NCBI GenBank assembly: GCA_032209605.1
Contig: JASFXZ010000005.1
Coordinates: 24,664,905-24,728,904 of the forward strand
Length of the DNA: 64,000 nucleotides
Direction of reading: 5' to 3'
From: Mactromeris polynyma
Taxonomy: Eukaryota > Mollusca > Bivalvia > Venerida > Mactridae
A program made the position numbers and the translations under genes. Positions within the stretch are counted from its first letter, which is position 1; every line of letters starts with the position of its first letter. Below are positions 19,842 to 32,300 of the stretch, piece after piece. The notes beneath the pieces were generated by a model, which was not told the origin of the DNA, searched no databases, and saw only the letters and a list, made by a program, of their open reading frames with translations.

Positions 19842-22800
19842 CTGAAAATAATTAAACAAAATCTCCAAGTCGAGCAGGTATGCCAAAAAAATGCAACTTC
19901 TTCCCAATATTCATTCACTGCTGACAAGATAAAAGTGGACGGACGGACAGAATGATGGACAGACAGACACGGAAGACAAAAACAGTGGGAGAGAGGGAGA
20001 CATAATAACTCAGAATTGGAAAATAATTGAGACTTTCAAAAAATAAATAGTTGACAGGGCCTAATACACAACCATTTTCAGTAATGCAATCAACACCTTT
20101 GAAGAATATCATCTTATATTTAAAACTGATTTGTTTTACATAGATTGTGAAACAAATTCTTACAACTTATACTTATCTCACTTAATGACTGCTTCCTGGC
20201 TACCAACCAGTACCCGCACCAAATTTAGGGCTTGTGAAGTTTGTAATGAAACCCAGCTCATTGCGCAGCTCGAACTCACGACCTTTGGATCAGGAGTCGG
20301 GTGCTCTACTCTTCGACCACTGTGCCTCCCTTATCATGATACATTAATTATTATAGCAGGTCACACTCATATGCTTGTTCAAATAGTAACACTTACATTA
20401 GCAAGTTGCTTCTTATTTCTGCCAACTCTCGGAGTCGCTCAGCATCCCCACCACCTAGTCTTTTGCCCCTCTGCTTCCTCTTTCCCCTCACGCTACCTCC
20501 TCTACCCCTTCCTCTCTTCGTCACACATCCCCCTCTTACACCTCTCACTGGCAAATCAAAACTGTAATCAAGTGTTGTATTGTCCTGTAAATTAAATAAT
20601 TTATTAATTAAATGCACTGACTGAAGTATTTCAAAGTCAAAAAGATATTAGTGACCGATTGTCTGTAATATCTCAACTGACAATAGAATCCATTCACACA
20701 GTAGCTGTACCAACCTATTGGCCATTTCAATAAACCACTCGAGTGTCAATTATATCAGACCTTCATTTAGTGGTGTGGGTTAGATGGTACAGAGCGCCAT
20801 ACTAGTGTTCAGGGGTTTGAGAGTTCGAGCCCCACATGCGCATTTTCCTTGATTTACTTCAACGGTGGCATTGATGTTTGATGGCTAAAGGTGGTTGAGC
20901 CTCAAATGCTGGAAGTCGGAGGAGTATAATGGTGTGGGTAAGCTGGTTGGTTGGTTGGCTCAGTTGGTAGAGCGCCATAGTGTTTAGGGGGTCCCGAGTT
21001 AAAGGCCTACATCGGATCAGGCACTCTTTCTACTTTTGATTCCTTCATTTGCATGTCTAATGTTTAATTTTCAACATACTAATTATTGGTTATAAACAGA
21101 GATGGGTTTTAACTATGCAAGTACATGTTATTTGTACCCCTTGAAAACTAATAATGCATGAACATGGCCATTCTTGATTGCCACAGCGAATTTTGAATGC
21201 GATAACAACAAAAGCATGCCCTGCATATTATCCACATTTTTCCATATCTGGTAGATCGTACCAAGTTTCATACATGTCCCTTTCAAAGTTAAGCAATTTC
21301 TTTTTTAACAGAATCTACTGATCAAATATTGCCAAAACCTTGCAGATCTATCTAGATCTATGCTGGTCAATCATGGCAGTATATCCACATTTTGTTAAAT
21401 ACAGACCCGTAAACGGACGGACAGGAATAACCAAAGCTATAATTCGTTGAAAACATTGTACGTCAATAATGAGCTAGTTTTACAAAAAGTAAAACCGGGC
21501 AGTCAAACATCTGATCGGCAGTACACGGATCGAAGTCCGCTACGTCATATGCTACGTCATATTGTTACGAACAGAAATCGTTTTGAGATGACCCCCACTT
21601 AGCGCAATTGTCTAGTCAATAATAGACGATCGAACAATTATAATCTTCGATAGGTAATAAGTTTCACGACAAATATTATAAACAAAATCTAAGTTTTCGT
21701 ATTTTCTTTAATTTGTATACAAAAAAAACACATACTTACCGAAGACGTAGTAGAGCTAGACTCTTGCGATTCCTTGACTGCTTGTTTACAAATTATCACG
21801 CTGTGCGCGCATGCTCAGAACAGTCTTTAAAAATAGATCGAGGATTCCGCAACCGGCGTTACTTTCGGTTTGCTGACCCCAGGTATAACTCGTATTTTAT
21901 CAATAACCAGTTGAAATCTTTCGGATTTTTGGCTGATGTTTGTTAGTTTATGTTGATTGTATGTGAATTTGCCGGTTTTCAGCGAATAAGTGAATTTGAC
22001 GTTAAAATCACACTCACTACCTTTAATTACAGCAAAAAAAATCTGCACACTCTAAACAAAATAATATGTTTAAACTAGAACTAGCATAGACATGAGTATT
22101 TTTCAAATATAAAACAAACCAGCAATTAAATTTAAAAGCTATTCAATACTTTTACATTTTTTCACAAAAATAACACAACATCAATTGAATAACATGAAAT
22201 ATAAGGACAACACAATGTCATGTGATAGCAATCTTCTAAAGAAAACAATTATACAACAAAGGGACTGTAGACATTATTGTACAAGGAAGTAAGAGATTGT
22301 CCTGTATATACGAGTGACATAACCACTGTCTTCCTTGTCCTCACACAATGACGTTGAGAAAGCTTCCTTGTTTTTACTTCCTAGTGTGGTCCTTTTCCAT
22401 ACATGAACACAAGGTAAGGTCAAGGGTATGGAAATATCACGGACAAGTTAACATAAATCTTGGTTGTCCGCATCCAACATTTACTTGTCCAAATCTAAAT
22501 AAATAGCTGTAACATATTTTTATGACAGCAAACGTATGTTAAAAAGCAGACAGTTACACCAACCAGATCAAATGCATCAAATGTGAATTATAATTTATAC
22601 CATTATGTACACTATTTATATACATATTTGGCCTTAACTAAATTTTACATGAGCATTTATTTTTCACATGTGTGCTGTTTTTTAAATACTTCATTTTTGA
22701 AACAGTTTATACACTGTTGTGTTTTAGCATTGTTGTATTCGAATAGAGGGTAACTGTCTGTTAAGTTAAATGTGATTTGGAATACTTCAATTCATCATAT

Positions 22801-25800
22801 ATCGTATAATGTTTGAAATAAAATGAAGTTTTCTTAAAAATAATTGAAATGATTGATATTTCTTTTATAAATTATGTTCGAAATTAGCAGAAATAAAACA
22901 CTATCCGAACTAGTACTAACATCAGAATATAGGTCTAGTCATGGTAACAATATACACGACAACATACGAAACACGTAACAAATGTCACGTTCGGTTAACC
23001 GGCTAACGGTTAGCAAAATAACCCAATATTGACATCCCTAGTTTTAGATGAAATTTTGATACCTAATAGAATGTATAATGTTTTCTACACTGAAGTAAAA
23101 ACTGGAGTAAAAACATGAGTAAAAATCTTATTGAATAGATCAAAACCTGTGTGTATACCTAGGTTGTCTAAAGACAAACACTGTGTTGAACTAGATTACA
23201 ATAAACCATTTTCTATACAGTAAATCAAGCATTATAATGAGCTAAATTGAGGTTACTTAACCATGCATGTAATTGGAAATTTCAATGAAACTAAAAGTAA
23301 CGCCCAACATTTACCTGATGATTTAAGATTGAGATTTTGTCTACACTATTTTTTCAATAATCTTCATACAATACGTAAAACATTTATTGTACAAGCCAAC
23401 ATCCAAAGAAATCGCACTTAACACACTTGATAACTTCATTAAACAATCTCATAGCAGATTTTTATCATTTAGACATACATTGCCATTACAGCACATTTCT
23501 CAATGTAAATACATGTATATATATATACAAGTATACATAAACAGACAAACATACACACTGGTCAAAACAGCTAACCAAAAATTTGTATGATGAGAATTTT
23601 CACTGAAGTATGAATAAAATGATCATGATTTTGACAGGTTATGGCCAACCTTTAGCAACGATTAAATTCATTTTAACCATAGAAGAAACAGCTTACTGCA
23701 ATAAAAATCAGAAGAATATAATTATGTACCCGGTTACTTTTTAGAAACAATGCGAATTATTGCTGCTGTGTAAGCACTTTTGACAAGTATATATACAAAC
23801 ACTGCATTCATATCTAAATACTGTACATAAATCCAGGCAGATGGTGCAATAATGTTTGTAATGTAAACAACAAGGACAGAGCTCTGTGTATTCTATGGGC
23901 TGAAACATGGGTTGTAACTACCTGGCAGAAACTAGAACAAGAATTTATCAGAAGCAGGCCGAGTCCGGGGCCATTATCTCACAAAAAATTAAATGAAGAT
24001 AATATGTGTCCCCTACCAGCCAGAATGTCCGTTGGGTCCCATAAGGGTCTTGTACAGGCTGTCACGACTGTTTACGGCATTCTTGCAAGTATATAATGGC
24101 AAGCATTTTGAATAAGGTAATCAGTCAGATGTCAGTTTACACACACTCATAGCTTCATTTCACATCTTCATATTCTGTTTATATTCGATTATATATCATG
24201 GGTCCAAATATGAGACACATATAATGTTCTGCCAAGTATATTAGGAGATTACCCCCAAGGATACATACGAGCATTCACTGGTCTCAACGAGCCCCACACA
24301 GGACCCACATGTTTAGGCCCCATATGGCCCAGCATGACTGATTGTATCAGTGTTCCCAAGCCTGTACTGTGCCTGCACGTACACATTACAGAGCCTGTAG
24401 GGAACATGTACAGACTCTTACAATCCCGTGCCCAAAAAATATAAGAACGCTGCAGACAGCCCATATGCATGTGACAAAAACGTAGGAGGGTGATTTTGTA
24501 TGGACTTCACAAAGGCCAAAGGCCCGTACATATCCCAAGTCTTATGAGCCTTATTAACAAGAGAATTAGTTCAGCACGATGTCTGTTTGCCCCATTTAAG
24601 GTGCAAACTATACCCCATTTTTATCTACATGAAATTGTAGTAAATAAATTGCATGGTTGTCAGCCAAGGAAAACATGTTTTGATAATATTGACCAATAGA
24701 CAGAGAGTACACAATAATAGTATTCTCAACAATTTTTTACCGACAATACCCCTCCCCCTCAGAATACAGCTGCCTTGATATCTTAAGTCAACTTCTTGGA
24801 AGGGAAGCAATCAAAGCACACTAATATTTGATAAATCGTACACAATTGCCTCCCTTGGTTGCAAAAAAAACTAGGGTCAATTGTTCTCTTGCCCACATAT
24901 ATAATTCTTCAACCAGAAAGATGAATTAAGGAAAAAAAATAAAGTGGCCTCAGATTTGTTCACTCCAGCATGAGCTAAACAGAAAGAGGGGTTACATTAT
25001 ATAATTTAGTGCCTTCTTTAATTATTCAATTTCTTTGCAGCTGTTTTATTAAGTTTCATATGAATTATGTATTTTTTATTATAAACAATTTGTTTAACAA
25101 ATATTTCACATGAACAGGCATTGTATTTTTGTGCCCTCTATCTGTAACATAGTGTATCAATAATTATTCACCAAACCAATACATACAATACACAATAAGA
25201 CTTCACATAACTGCATACTTTTTGCTTATCAATGTGAGTCATGGAGACCAAAAAAAAAGTAATAAATTACACAGAGGTCAACCTTGATAACAGGTAAACC
25301 ATTTATGTAAAACATTGTGAATTTCATAAAATAGAAATAATGTATTATTATTATTAACACAAATTTCCCCCAACCGATTTCAAGGTATGGACAGTCCAGT
25401 TCTAAACTTTGCATCACTGAGTTCCCAAAAATGTGCCTTATCATCTTACAAGTTTACGTACAATATTGTTTAATTAGAGTAAAAACATGGAAATTTTGCA
25501 AGACACAAAGAAGAATGTATTTTTCAGAGTGGTTAAAACCACAGGAGATGGTCACAAGTTCTCTCCCTTTATTCCTTCTAGAGTTCTCCCATTTCTGGCA
25601 TATATAAAGCAATCAGTGCATTAGCAGCTATATAGAAATGACCTCTACCCTGGAGACCAAACTGTCCTTAAACTCTTGATTAAACCAAGACAAGAACAGT
25701 GTGATGACAGCAGTGTCAAATAATAAGTAGCATTATCAAGAAACTTGCAGAAATACAAATATCAACAATCTTCAATGGCGTAACCCGTCATTTCCTACCA

Positions 25801-26091
25801 GTGGAAGAGATTGAAACTAATGATGCCAAAACCAGAAGCATTCTGTTCAGTATTTGTAAAACCTGCCTTCATGTAAAATTCAGTATTTGTAAAACCTGCC
25901 TTCATGTAAAATGCCGACCAAACGATGACAACTGTTCTGTAAGAAAAATTTCCAAGAGTTGAGCTTAAGTGTTGAAAATAAACTCACCTCATACTGCTTG
26001 GTAAAACACGTTCCTTCACTCCATTGAAACTTGGCAGCTCAGTTTCACTCATCGGTGACTGGGCAGCATTATTGGGCTTACTCTCTTCCAT
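19599..26091 (-). CDS. P2X7 C-terminal-domain-like protein, split gene
   Basis: Exons on the minus strand: 26091-25988, 21800-21740, 20584-20397 and 19841-19599. The first three join in phase. The predicted order is an acidic start (MEESKPNNAAQSPMSETELP), a Ser-rich segment, a basic RGRGRGGSVRGKRKQRGK region, then a helical stretch (ELVDKLDELEAKELLRKVAQ). Last comes SSWCICQRCREMPTDRECV, which matches the W-C-x-C-x2-C-x2-M-x-T-x2-E core of the P2X7 intracellular ballast domain. Invertebrates have many soluble proteins with this domain and no channel part; their role is largely unknown. The exon 3 to exon 4 joint is out of phase, so a small exon is missing or the gene is damaged. The domain also lacks its usual Cys-Cys after the Glu. 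The rest of the domain is not found downstream. Confidence 0.55.
20190..20345 (-). mobile_element. tRNA-derived SINE
   Basis: On the minus strand the head has an A-box-like AGTGGTCGAAGAGTAGAGCA and a B-box-like CGTGAGTTCGAGC. The body continues toward 20190. It lies in the intron of the P2X7-C-like gene. Confidence 0.5.
20397..20584 (-). CDS. Basic RGRG exon of the P2X7-C-like gene
   Basis: Acceptor TTTACAG at 20585-20587 and a strong GTAAGT donor after 20397. It encodes DNTTLDYSFDLPVRG, then a Arg/Gly-rich basic stretch, then DAERLRELAEIRSNLL, a likely helix. RG-rich regions before the domain are common in these proteins as I remember them. Confidence 0.6.
20775..20925 (+). mobile_element. 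tRNA-derived SINE, tandem copy 1
   Basis: A-box-like GGGTTAGATGGTACAGAGC and B-box GAGTTCGAGCCCC, followed by TTTTCCTTGATTTACTTCAA. The same tail motif occurs in the relative at about 32175-32300. Confidence 0.55.
20926..21035 (+). mobile_element. tRNA-derived SINE fragment, tandem copy 2
   Basis: GGTTGGTTGGCTCAGTTGGTAGAGCGCC is a good tRNA D-arm-like A box (written here in part), with a decayed B box CCCGAGTTAAAGGCC. It is directly downstream of the first copy and in the same orientation. Confidence 0.5.
21036..21739. other. Intron of the P2X7-C-like gene, nothing recognised
   Basis: Between the SINE fragment and the candidate exon. There are two ACGTCATATGCTACGTCATA CRE-like half sites near 21541-21560 and no open exon. 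Confidence 0.4.
21740..21800 (-). CDS. Candidate small Ser-rich exon of the P2X7-C-like gene
   Basis: A 61-nt segment with a GTAAGT donor and an ACAG acceptor of weak pyrimidine content. It encodes CKQAVKESQESSSTTSS. Its phases fit exactly between the 25988 and 20584 exons, which is the main support. Confidence 0.4.
21801..25987. other. 4.2-kb intron of the P2X7-C-like gene
   Basis: AT-rich, no LINE motifs and no splice-bounded open segment convincing enough to call. The only distinct feature is the 33-bp tandem duplication at 25846-25911. Confidence 0.5.
25846..25911 (+). repeat. Perfect 33-bp tandem duplication
   Basis: TTCAGTATTTGTAAAACCTG and the following 13 nt occur twice in a row without a mismatch, which indicates a recent duplication. 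Confidence 0.9.
25988..26091 (-). CDS. First coding exon of the P2X7-C-like gene
   Basis: ATG in a good context (AAAATGGAAGAG) followed by 34 codons (MEESKPNNAAQSPMSETELP, then SFNGVKERVLPSSM) and a perfect GTGAGT donor. Acidic and probably disordered. A second Met is at residue 14. Confidence 0.55.
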
Positions 26092-27529
26092 TTTATTCAC
26101 ACCAAAAACGCACACTGTATATAAAATTCACGGACACCAGATCTACTTGCATTCCATGGCTGACTTCAGTGGTAACATACATCTGACATCATCATGGATT
26201 TAAGTAATCTCATATCGCTTACAAACCTACAAAAATACAGAAATTGTAAAAACAAGATAAAAAGCAGGAAGTTAAAAGCATACTGGCAGAAAACTTAGGT
26301 CGAAAATGTCAGATAAAACAGCTCAACCACTATTTACTGTTTGAGTTTCGGAGTCAGAGAAAAATGTGTTATTAATAATTAAGCATAGAACGTACAGGAC
26401 TATTGAAGTCACTCATTAAAGATCATTTTTATATAAACTCAAAACTCGTGTAAGTAATTACAATGTACAGTAACAGGGAGTTCCCTGATGCAGAAATCTT
26501 GAGTTCCTGACTCACTTTTCATTCTAGGGACTCCCATTTCAACTTACTGTGCATCCCTGGGACCCCTAAAATAAACTTTGGTCAAGTATAAACCTACTTA
26601 TCTGGGATCCCACAAATTTAATAAGGACCCCAATTATTCAAACACGAGGGTCCAAGGAACCCTAGCTGAAAAATCATAGAAAAAACTCAGCAGTGACAAA
26701 TACTAAATCGACAAGTAATATAAAACATACACAGAGTATATACCGGTATACGTAATATATAGCACACAACTGCATAGAAATAAATCAAAACAGTGCTAAG
26801 TAAATATCAAGGATTTGGCGTAAAACTGTTTCATCTGCTACTTTACCAGAACTGAGTTACAATATGCACGCTCCAAACCCTCGATTTATCTTAAAATTAA
26901 ATGTCCACAAAAGATTAAAACATACCAGTACATCTTTTGAACATATTTCCTCTCGTAAACCATTGACAATTATATAACATTCATAGAATATAATACCTGA
27001 CTTCAGAAAGAAAATGTAATATGTTCCTTGTAATGGTATGAAGGGCAGGTAAAAAAGTTTCACAATACATATTATTTTCCTCATTTGGTATTCATGGTAT
27101 TACACTGGACAACCCTACTGCTGTTAAGTACTAGTAATAATTTATAGTTTATAGTGAATTACTCGTCTGTCCTTGCAGGAAGTATTTCAACAAGATGTTT
27201 TTCCCATAAATGATGAATGACACAATGCAATACCTGAGCAAACAAACACTTTACCATTACGTAATCATTATATATTGAACCTTGAAAGATATATCAACTG
27301 ATCAAATCTTATATTGAAGTATTGACAAAAGTGTTTAAACTTTAAAGGCCCAATGTGCATTTTAGTTTAAAGATAATAAAACATTCTGCTAACAGTATAC
27401 AGTATTATCCATAACATATTAATATAAGCCTAGGCCAGGAGGGTTACATTTTTTTCTATCTTAAAACAAATCTTATATCGGCAACCATTCAACAAGATAT
27501 TATTCAAGAACAAGGTCATTCTTAAATTT
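26092..27529. other. Upstream region of the P2X7-C-like gene
   Basis: No gene seen. Contains 5' UTR and promoter sequence next to 26091, and a GGGACTCCC/GGGACCCC-rich stretch at 26470-26660 that may be an old MITE. I could not define its ends. Confidence 0.45.
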
Positions 27530-27625
27530 GTTTGTATGATTGGCATAACCCAGCAAATTTTAGGCAGGTAGGTAAGTGGGTAATCAATTTCTTTAATTAT
27601 GTTTATGGTCATACTCATACTAGTG
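27530..27625 (+). repeat. Dispersed repeat R4, copy 1
   Basis: TTGGCATAACCCAGCAAATT, GGCAGGTAGGTAAGTGGGTAA and GGTCATACTCATACTAGTG recur in altered form at 29075-29170, in the same orientation. Confidence 0.6.
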
Positions 27626-27674
27626 TTAACTGCTAATACGCTGCTTAAAAAATTTCCCACTAAATAGACCCCTC

Positions 27675-27745
27675 AAAACTTTCTTTGAGTTGGGTCCATT
27701 TTTGTGGGTAGATAGGGCTAAGTCAAACAAACGTCTTTTCGGCGC
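27675..27745 (+). repeat. Direct repeat R5, copy 1
   Basis: GAGTTGGGTCCATTTTTGTG, GGTAGATAGGGCTAAGTCAAAC recurs at 28018-28090 with few changes, about 340 bp downstream. Confidence 0.7.
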
Positions 27746-28017
27746 AGTCGTACTAACATGGTTTTGCTATTTGCATATTAGTGTTGTGTACACCAATCAA
27801 ATCTTACGTTTTTTACCAAGGCAATTTCTCTTCAACCGAACAACATTTGTAACCTTGACGCGGACTTGTTAAAATTTCAATTAAGTTTACCGTACCGAAT
27901 CCACTGAATTTACAGAAATCCATTTTGGATCGGGAGTGACCAGCAATCTCGGCATTTTTTATGTTGTGCAACAAATGTTAACCTTCAAATTGTGCCAACC
28001 AACTTTTTTCAAGAAAT

Positions 28018-28090
28018 TTCTTGTTTTGAGTTGGGTCCATTTTCATGGGTAGATAGGGTTAAGTCAAACAAATATTTTTTTAAATTGTAG
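28018..28090 (+). repeat. Direct repeat R5, copy 2
   Basis: GAGTTGGGTCCATTTTCATG then GGTAGATAGGGTTAAGTCAA, the second copy of the 27675 sequence. Confidence 0.7.
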
Positions 28091-28348
28091 TCTGGTACAG
28101 GATTACTATCAATCTTGTAAACATTACGCCACAAACATATTGACCAACCCTTGTCACCATGTTTTGTCCAACAAAACACCAAACAACAATAATAGTGATC
28201 ATGTTTCAGGAAGACGTGAAACATGACAGATTAACAAGATACAAGGAAAAGGAACACAACATGACCACAATATCTTACTGGGTAACCAAGTGTGTAGGCT
28301 AACATTATATGTCACTGTAACCAACAAGTTTTCTGTCACAAGTAGGTG

Positions 28349-28763
28349 CAGTCTTCACAATAATATTTTTGAAGGACTTGCCTATTCGGGCAGACAGCTT
28401 GCAATTTCCACTTGTCCTAATTCACTTTCACTTGCCCGAATAAAATTAACAGTACTGTCAAAAAAACCACCAAGAAACATGATGTTTTGATGTTTGTTTT
28501 GATTTGTTAAATTGTAAACGAAGACTGGTAACGATAGTTGATGAAAAAGTGTTGTTACACAAACAAAATTGACAACAAATGAAAACCAGTTGAAGAATTG
28601 CATACTACATGTATGTCATCAATTTTTGTGATAGCTGGGCCGAAAGCTAGTCAGACTGGATCAAGATCATGACTTGCCCGTTCTGGCAGACGAAATGTTT
28701 TACTTGTCCCACGGTAATTCTACTTGTCCCGGGCTTAGGGCAAGTGGGTTATCGTGAAGACTG
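28349..28763. mobile_element. 415-bp MITE-like element with CAGTCTTCAC ends
   Basis: The left end CAGTCTTCACAAT and the reverse complement of the right end CAGTCTTCACGAT form the inverted repeats. Inside, a CACTTGTCC / CACTTGCCC motif is repeated about six times in the subterminal regions. Target-site duplication not clear. Confidence 0.55.
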
Positions 28764-28929
28764 TAGATGGTGTCTACTTTTAGCAATTATAGTAGTACAA
28801 CACAGTGATATCATGCTATAGTCACATGATATGATGCTATACCTACGCACACTAACACAGGGCCATCCAGTGCCCTAGCACCCTCATAATGCTGACCATT
28901 ATCAAGGCAGTTAACTTATACCATTTTTA

Positions 28930-29005
28930 ATGAATTGGTATGTTGCAGCTAGGATTGAACCTGATACCTCCTACTTGTGTGATAAACACCGCTAAGTAAC
29001 CAGGC
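28930..29005 (-). mobile_element. tRNA-like SINE head
   Basis: On the minus strand, GGTTACTTAGCGGTGTTTATC then an AGGTTCAATCC B box. The tRNA fold is degenerate. SINE body not defined. Confidence 0.4.
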
Positions 29006-29074
29006 CAGTGTTAGTGGGAACTGACAACTAATATATCTTAGGATAAGCTCACCCCAGGCCATCCTTAAAAATTG

Positions 29075-29170
29075 TTTTGTTTGGCATAGCCCTACCCAGC
29101 AAACATTTGGTAGGTAGGTAGGTAGGTAATTTACTATTTATTACTTATTTTTATAGTCACACCAGTGACA
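29075..29170 (+). repeat. Dispersed repeat R4, copy 2
   Basis: TTTGGCATAGCCCTACCCAG, GGTAGGTAGGTAGGTAGGTAA and TAGTCACACCAGTG; diverged copy of 27530-27625 with an expanded GGTA run. Confidence 0.6.
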
Positions 29171-30110
29171 GATACAAATATGCAACCCAACTCCCAACCC
29201 TTAAAAATTAGGGGCCATTTTCAGCCTGGATGCCCGGACATGCCTGGTTCTGAGGTCCATAAACTTGACATTGGTCTCAGAGCTCAAATCTCAATTTTGC
29301 ATTCAAATGTTCTCCTGTTAATTATGATACCATTGTATTATTAAGTTAACCACACAGTAGTCTATGCATGTTTATTTGACAAATTAAAATTAACAATCAC
29401 AACCAGAAGTATAACAATAGCCTGTTTATGACCCGAACACAAATTGAGGATGAAAATTTGCATTCAGCATAGAAATCATTCTCAAGTTTTACATTCTCTC
29501 ACCCTGTTATTTAACGACAATCAGAATATACAAGGGCTATGTATATTTAAATATATATATACAAGTCAACATTCAGCACTTTCTTCTTAATTAATTCTAG
29601 TTATCAAAGATACCTGAGATATAAAACTGACTATTATTTACCAACTTTCTTTCATTCTGAAATTGATATACATATATATATGAAATTATATATATCACAT
29701 GATGTAATGATTAATAAGACAGATTAAGCTTATGTAGACAGTAAAATATACTTCCTTTTAAACAAGATTATTATTTACCTAACAGTATGTAAGTTTATAA
29801 GGATATGTACCACAGTTTAAAATATTAACCAGACACTACATGGTTTTTCAAATATCTTATTCTCTATATTTTAAGGATTTGGCAAAAAGGTGTAGAAGCT
29901 GATTTTTTACCAAAATTAAGATAAACTAGTATTGAGCCAAGACTTCAATTTGAAGTTAGTCATTCCGTGGAAACTGGAAATTACAAACTACTTAGTATGA
30001 AATAGCATCCAATAGAAGCCGAAAAATCAGACAAAACTCATAAGTATTTTGATGCCTTTAAGCTCTACAGTTTCAGCTGAGTCCATGTTCTGTTGACAGA
30101 AAAGGGAGAA
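29171..30110. other. Intergenic, no gene seen
   Basis: AT-rich, including short TATATA runs near 29550 and 29670. No exon or element ends recognised. Confidence 0.5.
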
Positions 30111-30112
30111 AC

Positions 30113-30450
30113 AATATATAGTTCCCACATTTACAATATTTACTTCCCTTGTTCTGAATAGTCGGCCATATTGATAGGCAAATTTTCCTTAAAAGTTTAT
30201 AGGAAATATAATGTAAACAATGATAACATAAGCAGATATAAAAAAATAACTTATTCATGATGATCATGTGGGCAGTTGGCTCAGAAAGTTGAAGAAAACG
30301 TGGCTGTCACATGCAAATTCTCTTGGTATTTTCTTAATTAACACATATTTGGAAATAACTCCTAATAAGTGCTCATCAGTTTTGCCTATCAGACTGGCTG
30401 ACAATTAAGAACAAGGGAAGTAAATATTGTAGACGTGGGAACTATCTATA
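30113..30450. mobile_element. Foldback MITE with about 65-bp inverted arms
   Basis: The left arm 30121-30183 starts GTTCCCACATTTACAATATT. The right arm 30382-30442 is its reverse complement with about ten differences; the first 35 bp differ at only two positions. The loop is about 200 bp. Ends TATAGTTCCCAC and GTGGGAACTAT suggest a TA-type target. No coding capacity. Confidence 0.75.
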
Positions 30451-30742
30451 CATGTAGTGTGTTACGAATACCCATTTTTGTGTGTTGAAATTATGTGAAG
30501 TAGTGAATTGGTATGATTGCTTTAGGACTATTTTTGAAATATGTTTAAGTATTAACCTCAATTTTTTATAAAAGGCTCTAAAATGACAAAATACTGATGT
30601 TTATGATGGACAATTAAAAATTTTACACAATTTACCATTTTTAAGGCTTATTTTTCATTCAAAAGTTTGGTCTAGTTGACATTAGGTCAGGTCTAGTAAG
30701 TTTGAAGGCCAGTCTGTCCACTGGTCTAGTCCTAAAACTAGA

Positions 30743-31253
30743 ACTGTGTCCATAGGACACATATGCCCCCACTTGCAGCCTTTGTCTCAAAAGCAAATGC
30801 CATTATTCTATTCTTAGTTTGTGAATGTGTATCAAAATTACCAAGAGAACAACTGTACTGATTATAGTGATAAGTCAAAGGCCACAACTTTGCACTTACT
30901 GGGCGTAATCAAAGTGCACAACTATACAGGTTGGTGAGCCTTCCTGTTAAGTTTTATGACTCTGGCTCATATTGTATTGGAGATATGCGCGACACAAGAT
31001 ACTCTGTAGGCTATATTTTAACGAAATCAAGGGCAATAACTTTGCACTTACTGGGCACAGCCAATCATGAAAACTAAAGTGCACAACTACATAGACTGGT
31101 GAACATTCCTGTAAAGTTTTATGACTCTGGCTCATATTCTTTTGGAGATATGAGTGACACAAGACAGTCAAGATTTTATGATGGACGGAAGGATGGACAA
31201 GGCAAATCTATAATATGCCCCCCCCCCCTTTCAGAGTGGGGGCATAACAATTA
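30743..31253 (-). repeat. Dispersed repeat R2, inverted copy
   Basis: Reads TGTGTCCATAGGACACATATG at the left and AAGGCAAATCTATAATATGC then a C run and GGGGGCATAA at the right. This is the reverse of the element at 7395-7835. It also has two internal units: ACTGGTGARC-TTCCTGTWAAGTTTTATGACTCTGGCTCAT appears at about 30929 and 31088, again in shortened form here. Confidence 0.7.
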
Positions 31254-31544
31254 ATGTCGAACCCTGGCTAATATTTTTTTTACAGGAGCGAGCACATTTT
31301 GAAATTCATTTTTTCAATGGTTGCATGAATATCGAGTAGATCGCATTTTTAGTGATTATTTACATATACTATAGAATAGTATTCAGTCTAAAGTCACAAA
31401 AACTCACATTTATAATTGCAGCCCAGGTCCGGGGGTATACCGGGGAAATTGGGCCGTGTTTTTACCTTCGAGGTGGCCCCGCAGTGCTGAGTGAATGCGG
31501 TGGTTTTGTTTTCGCACCGAAAATAGCGGGGAATGGGCCTTTTT

Positions 31545-32032
31545 AGTCAATTTATGTATATGTTGGAAATCAATGACCATATAGCGATAAGGTGTGAGGT
31601 TAGCTAGCTGTTAAATCGATTTAAACCCCCAGTATTTTTACTGACAGTTCCAAGGCTGTAATTCGCTATATGATTGTTGTTTCTGTTTGTGTTATGAATG
31701 TTTTGTATTTCCCTTTCCCCTATGCAATTCTGTCACTTTATACAGTGTTCAGAGTGTTTCCTGCCCAATTTTGGCCAGTTGTCTTGAATTGTCCTGTGAG
31801 CTTTTCCATCCATTAATTCCCCCCTCCCCCTACCTTTACTGTCCACTTTGATTCTCCTAATTATTCCTTATGGTCTGTTGGGCCATTCCTTGTGCCTCTG
31901 TTCCTTAATAAGTGTACCGTTTGACCTCCTTAAGTGCATTATGTTTTGTGGATTGTTATTTTTCCTGAGGTCTGCATGGGGAGGTATTGTCTTGTGTATG
32001 TGTAGTTACGTATTCTCTCTGTTTTACCTAGG
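31545..32032 (+). repeat. Dispersed repeat R1, copy B (long form, uninterrupted)
   Basis: Begins AGTCAATTTATGTATATGTT and includes CATATAGCGATAAGGTGTGA, GTTAGCTAGCTGTTAAATCG and then the landmarks of copy A. The first part contains CCATATAGCGAT and ATTCGCTATATG, a short inverted pair about 100 nt apart. Copy C at 52319-53545 matches it throughout but is split by a MITE. Confidence 0.85.
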
Positions 32033-32174
32033 ATGTCCCCGGGGTGCGGGGGCATTTGGCATGGATTTTACCAGCAGTTTGTCCAGCAGGGCGGGGATTT
32101 TACCTGGGATTGGCTGGACCGAAAGTCAAAGTCCCTGCTGTTCCCCGGACCTAGGGGGCCGTGGTTACAATTGA

Positions 32175-32300
32175 CTGGTGCATTAGAGGTTTGTATGGTT
32201 AGTTTAGACCATTATAGAATGCCTTTAAGTTACCAGTGTTTAGTGGGTCAAGGGTTTGAGCTTCACATCAGGCCTCTTTTCCTGTGATTTACTTCAAAAG
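32175..32300 (+). mobile_element. Decayed tRNA-derived SINE
   Basis: GGTTAGTTTAGACCATTATAG and AAGGGTTTGAGCTTCACATC followed by TTTTCCTGTGATTTACTTCAA match the SINE at 20775 at the same relative positions. Confidence 0.5.

Noticed and set aside
24249..24470. 74-codon minus-strand frame
   Set aside because: No splice sites or family match; lies in the long intron of the P2X7-C-like gene.
31848..32287. Overlapping plus-strand frames of 84-108 codons
   Set aside because: They cross R1 copy B and the adjoining SINE.
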